Shown in pieces: positions 8,632 through 17,633 of a stretch of DNA of 64,000 nt. The notes below the pieces were generated by a model. That model did not search any database and had not been told where the DNA came from. It saw only the letters and a program-made list of their open reading frames with translations. Source of the DNA: Roseimicrobium gellanilyticum (GTDB lineage: Bacteria; Verrucomicrobiota; Verrucomicrobiia; Verrucomicrobiales; Verrucomicrobiaceae). Where the stretch lies: positions 558,001 through 622,000 of the forward strand of contig NZ_QNRR01000001.1 in NCBI RefSeq assembly GCF_003315205.1. The letters are read 5' to 3'. Within the stretch, counting starts at the first letter, position 1, and every line of letters begins with the position of its first letter. A program made the position numbers and the translations under genes.

Positions 8632-8771
8632 AGGCAACAGGCACAAAGGCACAGAGTGGGGAACCGCTGCTGTGCCTTTTGTTTTGTCGGGTGTCGGGAA
8701 GAGCAGCTGGGCAGCGTCCCCAAAGGGCGGGCCGGTGCCCCCTCCACTTTGTCCCTTCGTGCCTGTTGCCT
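8632..8771. repeat. Imperfect palindromic element (28-bp terminal arms)
   Basis: Arms 8632-8659 and 8744-8771 are reverse complements at 25 of 28 positions. The inner region continues partial complementarity after a small offset. The element fills the space between the NHL gene and serS. It could be a miniature inverted-repeat element or a long transcript hairpin. No transposase and no clear target-site duplication were seen. Confidence 0.55.
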
Positions 8772-8803
8772 TTGTCCCTCTTTTCCCTACACTCCCGCCC
8801 CCT

Positions 8804-10075
8804 ATGCTCGACATCCGCCTCATTCGCGACAACGCCACCCTCGTCAAGGATCGCCTCGCCACCCGCGACGCGTCCCTCTCCGCGATGGTCGATGAGGTGC
8901 TGGCCATCGACGAGCAGCGCCGAGCCGCGGAGACGGAGCGCCAGAAACTGCAGAGCGACCGCAATCGCATCAGCAAGGAAATCGGCATTGCCAAGAAGAA
9001 GGGCGAGGACACCAGCGCCATCGAGACGGAGGTTCGCGGCATCGGCTCGCGCATCGACCAGATCGGCAAGGACGCGGACGAGCTCGATGTGCGCCAGCGC
9101 GACCTGCTGCTCTCGATCCCCAATCTTCCCCACGAGGCCTGCCCCGTGGGAACCAGTGCCGAAGACAATCCTGAGGTGCGCGTCTGGGGTGCAAAGCCTG
9201 CCTACGACTTCCAGCCAAAGGATCACGTCACCCTCGGCGCACAGCATGGCATGCTCGACTTCGAAGCCGGGGCGAAAATCACCGGCAGCGCCTTCGTGGT
9301 ATACCGAGGGCCTGGAGCTCGTCTGGAGCGTGCGCTCATCAGCTTCCTTTTGGACCTGCATACCACCGAGCATGGTTACCAGGAAGTGTCCGTGCCTTTC
9401 CTCGTGAAGTCGGATGCGCTCGTGGGCACCACGCAGCTCCCGAAGTTCGGTGACCAGGTGTACCACTGCGAGGTGGATGACCTCTACCTCATCCCTACGG
9501 CGGAAGTGCCGGTGACGAACCTGCATCGTGAGGAGATTCTTACCCTCGCCGGCCTGCCCATTCACTATGCCGCTTACACACCCTGCTTCCGTCGCGAGGC
9601 AGGCAGCGCCGGTCTCGGCACGCGCGGGCTGATACGCATGCACCAGTTCGACAAGGTCGAGCTCGTGAAAATCACCACGCCGGAGACCTCCATGGAGGAG
9701 CTGGAAAAGCTCACGGGCAATGCGGAGAAGGTGCTCCAGACCCTCGGCCTGCACTACCGCGTGATCGAGCTCTGCACGGGCGACATCGGCTTCGGCTCGG
9801 CCAAGACCTATGACATCGAAGTCTGGGCGCCGGGGCAGGGGAGCTATCTTGAAGTTTCCAGCTGCAGCAATTTCGGCGATTATCAAGCCCGCCGCATGAA
9901 CCTGCGGTACAAGGATGAAAACGGCAAAAACCGCTTCTGCCACACGCTCAACGGCTCCGGCACCGCGCTCGCGCGGCTCTTCGTCGCGCTCGTCGAGACC
10001 TACCAGCAGGCAGATGGCAGCATCCTCATCCCCGAGCCGCTCCGCAGGTACTTCGGTAGCGAAAAAATCGGCTGA
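8804..10075 (+). CDS. serS: Serine--tRNA ligase
   Basis: A 423-residue class II aminoacyl-tRNA synthetase that charges tRNA-Ser in the cytoplasm. The N-terminal long coiled-coil arm spans about residues 30-100 and binds the tRNA variable arm. Motif 2 is seen in TPCFRREAGSAG...TRGLIRMHQF, and motif 3 in HTLNGSGTALARLFVALVE near the C-terminus. The start at ATG 8804 (MLDIRLIRDN) matches the family. The upstream in-frame extension to 8672 would translate the palindromic element and is rejected. tilS overlaps its 3' end. Confidence 0.96.
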   Translation: MLDIRLIRDNATLVKDRLATRDASLSAMVDEVLAIDEQRRAAETERQKLQSDRNRISKEIGIAKKKGEDTSAIETEVRGIGSRIDQIGKDADELDVRQRDLLLSIPNLPHEACPVGTSAEDNPEVRVWGAKPAYDFQPKDHVTLGAQHGMLDFEAGAKITGSAFVVYRGPGARLERALISFLLDLHTTEHGYQEVSVPFLVKSDALVGTTQLPKFGDQVYHCEVDDLYLIPTAEVPVTNLHREEILTLAGLPIHYAAYTPCFRREAGSAGLGTRGLIRMHQFDKVELVKITTPETSMEELEKLTGNAEKVLQTLGLHYRVIELCTGDIGFGSAKTYDIEVWAPGQGSYLEVSSCSNFGDYQARRMNLRYKDENGKNRFCHTLNGSGTALARLFVALVETYQQADGSILIPEPLRRYFGSEKIG

Positions 10076-11129
10076 AGGGGCAAGGCGACCCAAACGAGCG
10101 CGGACTTCCAAGTCTGCTGGCCCTGACATCGCTCTCGCACGTCGCTTCGAAGAGAAAGCCGCAGCCGCTCTCGCAGAGCTGCAGCGCCTCCATCCTGAGC
10201 TCACACCTGACAGCACCGCTCTCGTCGCCATCTCAGGCGGTCGCGATTCGGTGGCGCTGTTGCATTGTCTTGTGGCATCGGGATGGAAGCATCTCATCGT
10301 CTCACATCTCGATCACCAACTCCGTGGCAGGGAGTCGGATGGCGATGCGGCATTCGTGAAACGACTCACGAAGAAATTTGGCCTCGTATGCGAAGTGCAT
10401 CGTGAGGACATCGCGGCACGTTCCAAGGACAAGAAACAATCCCTTGAGACCGCGGCACGCAACGCACGGGACGCCTTCTTCCACGCGCTCTCCGAGAAGC
10501 ACACCACACCCCATGTCTTCCTCGCGCACCATGCGGAGGACAATGCCGAGACCATCCTTGGCAATCTCTGCCGCGGCTCCGGACTTCACGGCATCTCCGG
10601 CATGCCCCTGTCTGCGACCACGCGGAAGGGGCTCACGAAGCTGCGCCCTCTTCTGGAGACAAGACGCGCCGAAATCGATGCCTACCTCAAGGTGCATCGG
10701 CTCCAGTGGCGTGAGGATTCCAGCAACACCTCACGCGCGCATCGCCGCAACCGTCTGCGGCACGATGTGCTCCCCATGCTTTCCGATGCCAACGGCCGCG
10801 ATGTGGTGGAGCTCATCCTGCGGACGGCGCGTCTCGCGACACGCGATGAAGCCTGCCTTCAGGAAACCGCCACGCATTTGGTGGAACAGGAACGCCTGCT
10901 CGCGCCCGACGGCAGCCTGCTCATCACTTCGGAATTCAAGAGGGCGCATTCCGCCGTTCAGTCACGCATCTTGAAGCACTGGCTGAGCGAACTGCGAAAC
11001 GTCCCCTTGGTGGGTGCCTACGAAGTGGAGAGCGCATTGGCCATGCTGCAGCCGGATGGCCCGGCCAAGACCAATCTCCATGGAGGACTTCATCTCCGGC
11101 GGAAAGCGAAGCGGCTGTGGGTGGAGTGA
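10014..11129 (+). CDS. tilS: tRNA(Ile)-lysidine synthase
   Basis: This enzyme ligates lysine to C34 of the CAU-anticodon tRNA-Ile, changing codon reading from AUG to AUA. The ATP pyrophosphatase P-loop SGGRDS is at residues 74-79 of the 371-residue reading from ATG 10014. Downstream are the family blocks HLDHQLRGRESDGDA and FLAHHAEDNAETILGNLCRG. The N-terminus is uncertain. ATG 10014 overlaps serS by 62 nt, ATG 9915 would overlap more, and no start codon lies between the serS stop and the conserved domain. The first 35 residues are Ser/Arg/Lys-rich and partly an out-of-frame reading of serS. The serS-tilS overlap suggests co-translation of two tRNA-function genes. Confidence 0.9.
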   Translation: MAASSSPSRSAGTSVAKKSAEGARRPKRARTSKSAGPDIALARRFEEKAAAALAELQRLHPELTPDSTALVAISGGRDSVALLHCLVASGWKHLIVSHLDHQLRGRESDGDAAFVKRLTKKFGLVCEVHREDIAARSKDKKQSLETAARNARDAFFHALSEKHTTPHVFLAHHAEDNAETILGNLCRGSGLHGISGMPLSATTRKGLTKLRPLLETRRAEIDAYLKVHRLQWREDSSNTSRAHRRNRLRHDVLPMLSDANGRDVVELILRTARLATRDEACLQETATHLVEQERLLAPDGSLLITSEFKRAHSAVQSRILKHWLSELRNVPLVGAYEVESALAMLQPDGPAKTNLHGGLHLRRKAKRLWVE

Positions 11130-11209
11130 TGATAATATCCCCGATCCTTGCCTGCCGGACCTATCACCTGCCAGAGTTGGGGTTAGCCCAAGAGCTCAGT
11201 TTTAAGAGG

Positions 11210-11389
11210 CTACGACAACAGCTCCCGAATCTTTGCTTCCACCGCCGTGAAGGCCTCGTCCACGTGCTTCGCCAGATCCCGCACGGTGGTCTTGGCAATG
11301 CCGTCCACGTGCTTGTTGGAACCCTCGGGGGTGTGCGCGATGAATTTCGCTGCGGCGACCAGGATGGCGACTTTGAGCAGGAACTTCAT
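11210..11389 (-). CDS. Small uncharacterised protein, 59 residues
   Basis: A short frame with strongly coding-like third positions (mostly G or C). Residues 3-17 are hydrophobic (FLLKVAILVAAAKF). A charged amphipathic helix follows (about 28-58: HVDGIAKTTVRDLAKHV, AFTAVEAKIRELL). It may be a peripheral membrane or helix-bundle peptide. No family is recognised and no Shine-Dalgarno is seen. It is convergent with tilS and has no partner gene. Confidence 0.55.
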   Translation of the reverse strand: MKFLLKVAILVAAAKFIAHTPEGSNKHVDGIAKTTVRDLAKHVDEAFTAVEAKIRELLS

Positions 11390-11831
11390 GGTGAACGAGA
11401 TGGGCGGGCCAGATTGAATTCTTCAGAAATCTAAGCTCTGTCGACTGTAATTGCCACAAAATATCGCATTCTTCTGTATATTCGCGTTTTTGAGAGTCGA
11501 TTGTGACGTCTAAGAAGGTGAGGCGGGCGATGGAGTGGTGAAGTGGTGAAATGGCGAGAGTTCTATAAAGTAGCTTGGGAGAATCGAGCCGGAGGGGTTT
11601 AGGGAAACGGCACCGTTCTGCCACTTCACCACGATATCCCTGACGCGAGGAACAGGCGTCGCCCCCAATTCGGGACAAGATTCGTATACGAATCATACTC
11701 CTTGGCACTCTTCGTCCTACACGTCGTCACACCGCGAGCGGATGCGCGAAAATTCACGCCTCTGGAGTAGCACCTGCGCTTGCAACGTGCGAATTTTGCG
11801 CCCCTTTAGTCTCCCCCTGCAAAACTAGATC
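11390..11831. other. Gene-free stretch upstream of sucA
   Basis: No convincing gene is seen. It contains a 12-bp perfect inverted repeat (11535-11546 with 11621-11632) and a 16-bp perfect palindrome at 11679-11694. A longer minus-strand open frame here ends inside the small gene in another frame and has no coding character. Confidence 0.5.
11679..11694. promoter_or_regulatory. 16-bp perfect palindrome upstream of sucA
   Basis: GATTCGTATACGAATC is fully self-complementary and lies about 137 bp before the sucA ATG. The size and symmetry fit an operator for a dimeric regulator. There is no further evidence for function. Confidence 0.35.
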
Positions 11832-14609
11832 ATGAACGCCACACTGCCGTACCGAGCGAACGCTGACCTGCTCGATGAGAAGTACCTCGCTTGGAAAGAA
11901 GATCCCCGCAGTGTAGAGCCAGCATGGTCATCGTTCTTTGAGGGTTTCGAGCTCGGCATGGCCCAGATTCGCCCGTCGGGAGCGCCAGCAGCCAAGGGAG
12001 TAGAGCAGGCCGCCGCGGGACAGCCGCTTTCGGAGAAGACCCTCGCCTTCCGGACCAAGGTCACCAACGCCATTCTCGACTTCCGTCGTATCGGCCACAC
12101 CGCCGCCTGGCTGGATCCGCTCAGCAAGACCGCTCCCGAGCAACCCCTTCTCTCCCCTGCCGGACTCGGCTTCACGGACGAAGAGCTGAACGAGGAAGTC
12201 ATGACGAACTTCCACGGCCAGGGCCGCCCCATGAAGGCGAGCGTGATGCTGGAGGAACTGCGCCGCATCTACTGCGACAAGATTGGCTTCGAGTTCATGC
12301 ATATTCACAACCGTGAAGTGCGTGCCTGGCTGCGTGAGCGCATTGAGGGCCGTCTTGACGCCCCCGCTCCTTCCCCGGAACAGCAGGCGGAGATCCTCCG
12401 CTGGGCGCTGGAGCCGGAAACCTTCGAGCGCTTCCTGCACAAGCGCTACGTAGGACAGAAGCGCTTCTCTCTGGAGGGTGGCGAGTCCCTCATGGTGGCG
12501 CTGCAGAATATCTTTGAGAAGCTGCCCACCGTGGGCGCGCAGGAAATCGTGATGGGCATGGCCCACCGTGGCCGCCTCAGCGTGCTGGCGAATTTCCTCA
12601 AGAAGCCGCTCAAGGTCCTCTTCTACGAGTTCTCCGAAAACTACGTGCCCAACATGGTGGCCGGTGACGGGGACGTGAAGTACCACCTCGGTTTTGAAAC
12701 CCACCGCCGCGCGAAGTCTGGCGATGAGGTGATGATCCATCTCGCTGCCAACCCGAGCCACCTTGAAGCTGTTGATCCGGTGGTGGAAGGCAAGGCCCGT
12801 GCCCGGCAGCGTCACCTCGGCGACACGGTGAACCGCAAGAAGGTGCTCCCCATCCTCATTCACGGGGACGCCGCGTTCGCCGGGCAGGGCATCGTGGCGG
12901 AGGTGCTGAACCTCTCCCAGCTTCCCGGCTATCGTACCGGTGGGACCATTCACATCATCACGAACAACCAGATCGGCTTCACCACGCTGCCGGCGGATGC
13001 GCGTTCCTCCTTCTACTGCACGGACGTGGCGAAGACCATTGAGGCGCCGGTCATTCACGTGAATGGTGACTCGCCGCTGGACGTGGCCTTTGCCGCGCAG
13101 CTCGCGCTCGACTTCCGTCAGAAGTTCTCCCGCGACGTGGTCATCGACATCGTGTGCTACCGCCGTCACGGACACAACGAGACGGACGAGCCCAGCTTCA
13201 CCTCGCCGAACATGGCGCGCCTCATCGCCAGCCAGCCCAGCACGGCCACGCTCTTCCGTGACAAGCTGGTGAAGGACGGCGTGATGACCGCCGAGCAGGC
13301 GGATGCGCTGCAGAAGGAACTCGAAGGCAATCTCGAACAAGGGTTCTCGGACCTCGCTGAGGAAGAAAAGACCAAGGGCAGCAATCCTTTTGAAGGCAGC
13401 ACCGCTCAGCCGCAACCACGCTACACGCATGATCCGGTGAATACCGGTGTGCCCGCTGAGAAGTTGCGCAATCTCGGCCTGAAGCTGGTGGAACCTCCGC
13501 CGGATTTCAAACTGCACCCCACCATTGAGAAGCGCTTCCTCGCGGCACGTAAGAAAGCGCTCGAGACCGGCACCGGCTTCGATTGGGCCCATGCCGAAGC
13601 TCTTGCATTCGGCTCCCTCCTTTCTGAAGGCACGGGTGTCCGCCTCAGTGGTCAGGACTGCCGTCGTGGCACTTTCTCGCAGCGGCACTGCGTGCTGTAT
13701 GACAACAGCACCCGCGAGCGCTACATCCCACTGCAGAATCTGGCGCCTGAGCAGGGCCGCTTCTGCGTGTACAACTCTCTCTTGAGTGAGGCCGCCGTGC
13801 TCGGCTTTGACTACGGCTACTCGCTCCTCGCGCCGAACGTGCTCATCTGCTGGGAAGCCCAGTTCGGTGACTTCGTGAATGGCGCGCAGGTCATCATCGA
13901 CCAGTTCATCAGCAGCGCCGAGAGCAAGTGGCAGCAGCCCAGCGGTATCGTGTTGCTTTTGCCGCACGGGTTCGAAGGTCAGGGGCCTGAGCACAGCAGC
14001 GCCCGTCTCGAGCGCTTCCTGCAGCTCTGCGCCGGTTGCAACATGCAGGTGGCGAATGTCACCACCCCCGCGCAGTACTTCCACCTGCTGCGCCGCCAGA
14101 TGAACCGCCCCTTCCGCAAGCCGCTGGTCATCATGACTCCCAAGAGTCTGCTGCGCCATCCGCAGGCCGTGAGCAAGCTGGAGGACATGGCCGATGGCAC
14201 CGCCTTCCGCGAAGTGCTGGACGATGACGCCCTGACCACCGACCCCAATCGCGTGACCCGCCTCATCTTCTGCTCCGGCAAGGTGTACTATGATCTCATC
14301 AACTTCCGCAAGGAAAACGACATCAAGAACGCTGCCGTCATCCGTATTGAGCAGCTCTATCCGCTGAACGTGGACATGATTGAGAAGGTGGCCGCGCGCT
14401 ATCCGCGCGCGCAGAAGAAGTGGGTGTGGTGCCAGGAAGAGCCGGAGAACATGGGTGCCTGGACCTTCATGCATCATCGCCTTGAGGAGATGACGAATCA
14501 CGTGCTGCGTTACGCAGGACGCGAGCGCGCCTCCAGCCCGGCGGCTGGCAGCAAGGCCATCCACACGCACGAGCAGGAGCGCTTGGTGGAAGACGCGTTT
14601 AGCGTGTAA
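11832..14609 (+). CDS. sucA: 2-oxoglutarate dehydrogenase E1 component
   Basis: A 925-residue thiamine-diphosphate enzyme that decarboxylates 2-oxoglutarate in the TCA cycle and transfers succinyl to the E2 lipoyl group. The N-terminus (ADLLDEKYLAWKEDP...WSSFFEGFELG) is the usual E1 leader for contact with E2/E3. Family blocks are GMAHRGRLSVLANFLKKP, LAANPSHLEAVDPVVEG, HGDAAFAGQGIVAE, TNNQIGFTT and YRRHGHNETDEP, with a C-terminal transketolase-like half (DYGYSLLAPN, LLLPHGFEGQGPEHSSARLE). Length is typical. sucB is 1.8 kb downstream rather than adjacent, and no E3 gene is nearby. Confidence 0.97.
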   Translation: MNATLPYRANADLLDEKYLAWKEDPRSVEPAWSSFFEGFELGMAQIRPSGAPAAKGVEQAAAGQPLSEKTLAFRTKVTNAILDFRRIGHTAAWLDPLSKTAPEQPLLSPAGLGFTDEELNEEVMTNFHGQGRPMKASVMLEELRRIYCDKIGFEFMHIHNREVRAWLRERIEGRLDAPAPSPEQQAEILRWALEPETFERFLHKRYVGQKRFSLEGGESLMVALQNIFEKLPTVGAQEIVMGMAHRGRLSVLANFLKKPLKVLFYEFSENYVPNMVAGDGDVKYHLGFETHRRAKSGDEVMIHLAANPSHLEAVDPVVEGKARARQRHLGDTVNRKKVLPILIHGDAAFAGQGIVAEVLNLSQLPGYRTGGTIHIITNNQIGFTTLPADARSSFYCTDVAKTIEAPVIHVNGDSPLDVAFAAQLALDFRQKFSRDVVIDIVCYRRHGHNETDEPSFTSPNMARLIASQPSTATLFRDKLVKDGVMTAEQADALQKELEGNLEQGFSDLAEEEKTKGSNPFEGSTAQPQPRYTHDPVNTGVPAEKLRNLGLKLVEPPPDFKLHPTIEKRFLAARKKALETGTGFDWAHAEALAFGSLLSEGTGVRLSGQDCRRGTFSQRHCVLYDNSTRERYIPLQNLAPEQGRFCVYNSLLSEAAVLGFDYGYSLLAPNVLICWEAQFGDFVNGAQVIIDQFISSAESKWQQPSGIVLLLPHGFEGQGPEHSSARLERFLQLCAGCNMQVANVTTPAQYFHLLRRQMNRPFRKPLVIMTPKSLLRHPQAVSKLEDMADGTAFREVLDDDALTTDPNRVTRLIFCSGKVYYDLINFRKENDIKNAAVIRIEQLYPLNVDMIEKVAARYPRAQKKWVWCQEEPENMGAWTFMHHRLEEMTNHVLRYAGRERASSPAAGSKAIHTHEQERLVEDAFSV

Positions 14610-14658
14610 GCCACGGCGCTTTTAGTCACAGTCACTGGCAAGTTTCCAGCCCCCTCCC

Positions 14659-15081
14659 ATGAAATTCTTCTCATGGGGGCTGCTGGGCGCGGTGTTGGTA
14701 TTTGCGATTGGTGTCGCCCACTTGGTTTACACCATCCAATGGGTATCGCGCGCCGAGCGAGCCATCGGCAAAGCAGGGCACACCAGTTTCACCAAAAGCA
14801 CCGTTTCAAAGACACCCGGCACCTACACGGTGTACGTGACCTATGCCACGAAGGCAGGGGAGGGGAAGACCGTGGGGCTCAGTGTCTGGTCACGGGAGAG
14901 CTACCCTGAGGGCAGTGCTGTCCCCGTGATCTTCCATCCCACGCAACCGGGTTCGACCCGGCTGGATACCTTCGTGGACCTATGGCTGGTGCCCTCCGTG
15001 TTGGTGCTCTGGGGTGTCTCCTGGCTGGTAGGATGCTGGCGGAAGTACAAGCGAGAGCAAGCGGAAGCTACCGCGAGCTAG
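14659..15081 (+). CDS. DUF3592-like membrane protein
   Basis: A 140-residue protein with two membrane segments (about 5-27 and 112-135) flanking an extracytoplasmic beta-rich region. That region contains YTVYVTYATKAGEGK and a PVIFHPTQPGSTRLD motif typical of DUF3592 proteins. Function is unknown. It starts 49 nt after sucA in the same direction and could share its transcript. The C-terminal tail is short and basic. Confidence 0.7.
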   Translation: MKFFSWGLLGAVLVFAIGVAHLVYTIQWVSRAERAIGKAGHTSFTKSTVSKTPGTYTVYVTYATKAGEGKTVGLSVWSRESYPEGSAVPVIFHPTQPGSTRLDTFVDLWLVPSVLVLWGVSWLVGCWRKYKREQAEATAS

Positions 15082-15528
15082 GACAACATTAAGGCAGGAG
15101 AGACGAGGTTTCGCCAAAGTGGTGCACGCTGCCCCTAGCGTGAACCGTCGCTATATCCCAGATATTTTACGTCCCCACCGCATGGCCAAGGTGGGATGCA
15201 GCATTGATAAGCCCTGCGACACTCCTCTTCTCTACCGCTTTGCGTGCCTAATACACCGGTGGGGAGCCGCTGCGTCGGCTTCCTAATCAGGAGGGCGGAG
15301 ACGGTGTGGAACTGGTGTGTGGCAAGCCGCTTTCGCCCGGATGCTCCGCCCCACCTCCGCCCCCGAAAATTAGGAGGCCGACGCAGCGGCCCCCTACCAG
15401 TCAACAGGTAGGCGGCGCCATGGACCAGAGGAGCACGGTAATTCTTCTTTCACCCTGATGTTACATCCCATCCCATCGCGGGATGACGAGCCACTTGCGC
15501 TTCTCCCCACCCAGCATTCATTCATCCC
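15082..15528. other. Gene-free stretch containing a palindromic element
   Basis: No coding frame with plausible composition was found on either strand. The main feature is the inverted-repeat element at 15258-15398. The rest shows nothing recognisable. Confidence 0.5.
15258..15398. repeat. MITE-like palindromic element (30-bp terminal inverted repeats)
   Basis: Terminal arms 15258-15287 and 15369-15398 are reverse complements at 27 of 30 positions and share the core GCCGCTGCGTCGGC. The total length is 141 bp with no coding capacity. The structure fits a miniature inverted-repeat element. The element at 8632-8771 is organised the same way but has a different sequence. Confidence 0.6.
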
Positions 15529-16350
15529 ATGCTGAAAAGCCTGCTGCCTTCCTGCGCCCTCGTCCTTCTCCTCAGCTCTTGCGGGGACGGTAAGCCCGGT
15601 GCGTTCGACAAGGCGGGCTATCATGTGGATGGGAAGGTCGTCTGGTATCTGCAAAGCTGGACCAGCTCTCCCTTCCAGGTTGCCGGAGCGGATGTGGCCA
15701 CCTTTGAGCATCCCCTGCCGAAGGGCGAATCCAGCTACGCCAAGGACAAGAACCACGTGTACCTCAGCGGTCGCGCGCTGAAAGACGTGGACCCCGCCAC
15801 GTTCGAGATCCTTGATGGGCGCTATTCCCGCGACGCCAAATACGTGCACCGCGGGGAGGAGCGCATCTGTGATGACCCGGCAAACTTCGAAGTGCTGAGC
15901 GGTAACTTCGTGAAAAACAGCAAGGCCGTCTACCGCCTGTACCCCCAGGTGGAAGTGCAGACCACCGACGTGGCAAACTTCCGCCTCCTGTCAGACGCAG
16001 ACTACTACTCCTACTTCGCGGACAGCCAGTATGTGTACGTGAACGGCAACACCGTAGAGGGTGCCATGCCCGCCAGCTTCAAGGTCATCAAAGGTGGATT
16101 TGGAAAGGATGAAAAGCAGCCCTTCTACTTCGACAAGCCCATGCCGGACGGCACCCTGCTGGACAGCTTCGAAGTGCTCGATAGCCCCTACGCGCGCGAT
16201 GCGAAACGGGTGTACTTCATGGGGAAAATCGTAGAAGGCGCGGACCCGGTCACTTTTGAGGTCACGGATGCGAAATTCCAGCGCGGCAAGGATGCGAAGA
16301 ACCGCTACGAACAGGAGAAATCCGTGCCCGCCAGCGCGGGAAATCCGTAA
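15529..16350 (+). CDS. DKNYY-domain lipoprotein
   Basis: A 273-residue exported lipoprotein. Residues 1-17 are the signal peptide and LSSC gives the lipobox Cys18. The mature protein consists of repeats of about 35-45 residues with DKNHVYL..., SRDAKYVHRG, KNSKAVYRL, FADSQYVYVNG and ARDAKRVYFMG. Each is followed by PATFEIL or a similar block, the hallmark of the DKNYY family. Function is unknown; these repeats are thought to form a beta-sheet surface domain. It sits between sucA and sucB in the same orientation and after the palindromic element, an odd place for an envelope protein. Confidence 0.8.
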   Translation: MLKSLLPSCALVLLLSSCGDGKPGAFDKAGYHVDGKVVWYLQSWTSSPFQVAGADVATFEHPLPKGESSYAKDKNHVYLSGRALKDVDPATFEILDGRYSRDAKYVHRGEERICDDPANFEVLSGNFVKNSKAVYRLYPQVEVQTTDVANFRLLSDADYYSYFADSQYVYVNGNTVEGAMPASFKVIKGGFGKDEKQPFYFDKPMPDGTLLDSFEVLDSPYARDAKRVYFMGKIVEGADPVTFEVTDAKFQRGKDAKNRYEQEKSVPASAGNP

Positions 16351-16432
16351 TTCATCGTGCATGTCGTCACGATGTTTTGATCTTCACTTTGCGTGGCGCG
16401 GAAAGCTCCTCTAGGTTCGCATTCCCATTCCC

Positions 16433-17587
16433 ATGTCCACTGAAGTCAAGATCCCCACGCTCGGCGAATCGATTGCCGGCGGCCTCATCTCGAAATGGCA
16501 CAAGAACGACGGTGATGCCGTCAAAGCCGGAGACGTGCTGCTCACGCTGGAGACGGACAAGGTCGCCCAGGAAATCGCGGCTGAGGCGGATGGCGTGCTG
16601 CGCCAGAAGGCCAAGGAAGGGGACGAAGTGGAAGTGGGTGCCGTGGTTGCCCTGATTGAAGCCGGAGCCGCTGCACCTGCCGCCGCCGCTCCTGCTCCCG
16701 CGCCGAAGGAACCCGAAAAGGCAGCAACCCCTGCCCCGGCAGCCAAGGCCGCCGAGCCTGCTCCCGCTCCTGCCGCCAAGAAGGAAGAGGCTCCCAAGGC
16801 CGAGGCAGCTCCCCAGTTGAAGCTCGTGCCCAAGCCCGAGGCAGAAGCCGCTCCTGCGCCGGCTCCCAAGCCCACTCCTTCACCGGAAGGCCGCACCACG
16901 CGCAAGAAGATGACCCCGCTGCGCCGGAAGATTGCCGAGCAGCTCGTGAATGCCCAGCGCACCGCGGCCATTCTTACCACCTTCAACGAGTGCGACATGT
17001 CCGAGGTCATGACCCTGCGCAAGGTGATGCAGGATGACTTCGTGAAGAAGCATGGCGTGAAGCTCGGCTTCATGTCCTTCTTCGTGAAGGCCGTGGTGGA
17101 TGCTCTCAAGTCCGTGCCGCAGATCAACACGCGCGTGGATGGCGACGAAATCATCTCCAACAATTTCTATGACATCGGCGTGGCCGTGGGCACCGAGAAG
17201 GGTCTCATCGTCCCTGTGATTCGTGACGCGGATCAGAAGTCCTTTGCTGACATCGAGAAGGACATCATCGCCTACGCGAAGAAGGCCAAGGAGGGCAAGA
17301 TTGCCATCGATGACCTCACCGGCGGCGTATTCACCATCAGCAATGGTGGCGTGTACGGCTCCCTCCTGAGCACTCCGATTCTCAATCCTCCGCAGAGCGG
17401 TATCCTCGGCCTGCACGCCATCAAGGAGCGTCCGGTCGCTGAGAACGGCCAGGTCGTTATCCGCCCGATGATGAACCTCGCGCTGAGCTACGACCACCGC
17501 GTCGTGGATGGCAAGGAAGCCGTGACCTTCCTCATCCGCGTGAAGGATTGCATCGAGAAGCCGGCGAGGTTGCTGGTGGGGGTGTAA
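16433..17587 (+). CDS. sucB: Dihydrolipoyllysine-residue succinyltransferase (2-oxoglutarate dehydrogenase E2)
   Basis: A 384-residue acyltransferase that accepts succinyl from SucA and passes it to CoA. The lipoyl domain is at about 1-76 with the modified Lys in [10 protein letters not shown] long Ala/Pro/Lys/Glu linker spans about 77-150. The catalytic domain is at about 155-384, ending with [16 protein letters not shown] and the catalytic His. The usual peripheral-subunit-binding domain (about 35 residues that hold E3/E1) is not visible between linker and catalytic domain, which explains the short length. It lies downstream of sucA after two unrelated small genes. A hairpin with a T run follows the stop. 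Confidence 0.95.
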   Translation: MSTEVKIPTLGESIAGGLISKWHKNDGDAVKAGDVLLTLETDKVAQEIAAEADGVLRQKAKEGDEVEVGAVVALIEAGAAAPAAAAPAPAPKEPEKAATPAPAAKAAEPAPAPAAKKEEAPKAEAAPQLKLVPKPEAEAAPAPAPKPTPSPEGRTTRKKMTPLRRKIAEQLVNAQRTAAILTTFNECDMSEVMTLRKVMQDDFVKKHGVKLGFMSFFVKAVVDALKSVPQINTRVDGDEIISNNFYDIGVAVGTEKGLIVPVIRDADQKSFADIEKDIIAYAKKAKEGKIAIDDLTGGVFTISNGGVYGSLLSTPILNPPQSGILGLHAIKERPVAENGQVVIRPMMNLALSYDHRVVDGKEAVTFLIRVKDCIEKPARLLVGV

Positions 17588-17596
17588 GCCTGATGG

Positions 17597-17613
17597 CGGG
17601 CAATGCCCGTTTT
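17597..17613 (+). terminator. Probable rho-independent terminator of sucB
   Basis: A 5-bp perfect stem (CGGGC/GCCCG) with a 3-nt loop is followed directly by TTTT, ten bases after the sucB stop. The stem is short, so strength is uncertain. Confidence 0.5.
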
Positions 17614-17633
17614 ACAATGCCGGATCCAGTGTG

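Noticed and set aside
7496-10297. 933-codon minus-strand open frame opposite the NHL gene, serS and tilS
   Set aside because: It is antisense to three well-recognised genes. Its translation has no domain and low-complexity composition typical of the complement of GC-rich codons.
11202-11708. 168-codon minus-strand frame over the gene-free region before sucA
   Set aside because: Its last third is the small 59-residue gene read in another frame, and the remainder has no coding character.
11928-14570. 880-codon minus-strand open frame opposite sucA
   Set aside because: It lies entirely inside sucA, whose motifs are unmistakable. The antisense translation is His/Val/Glu-rich noise.
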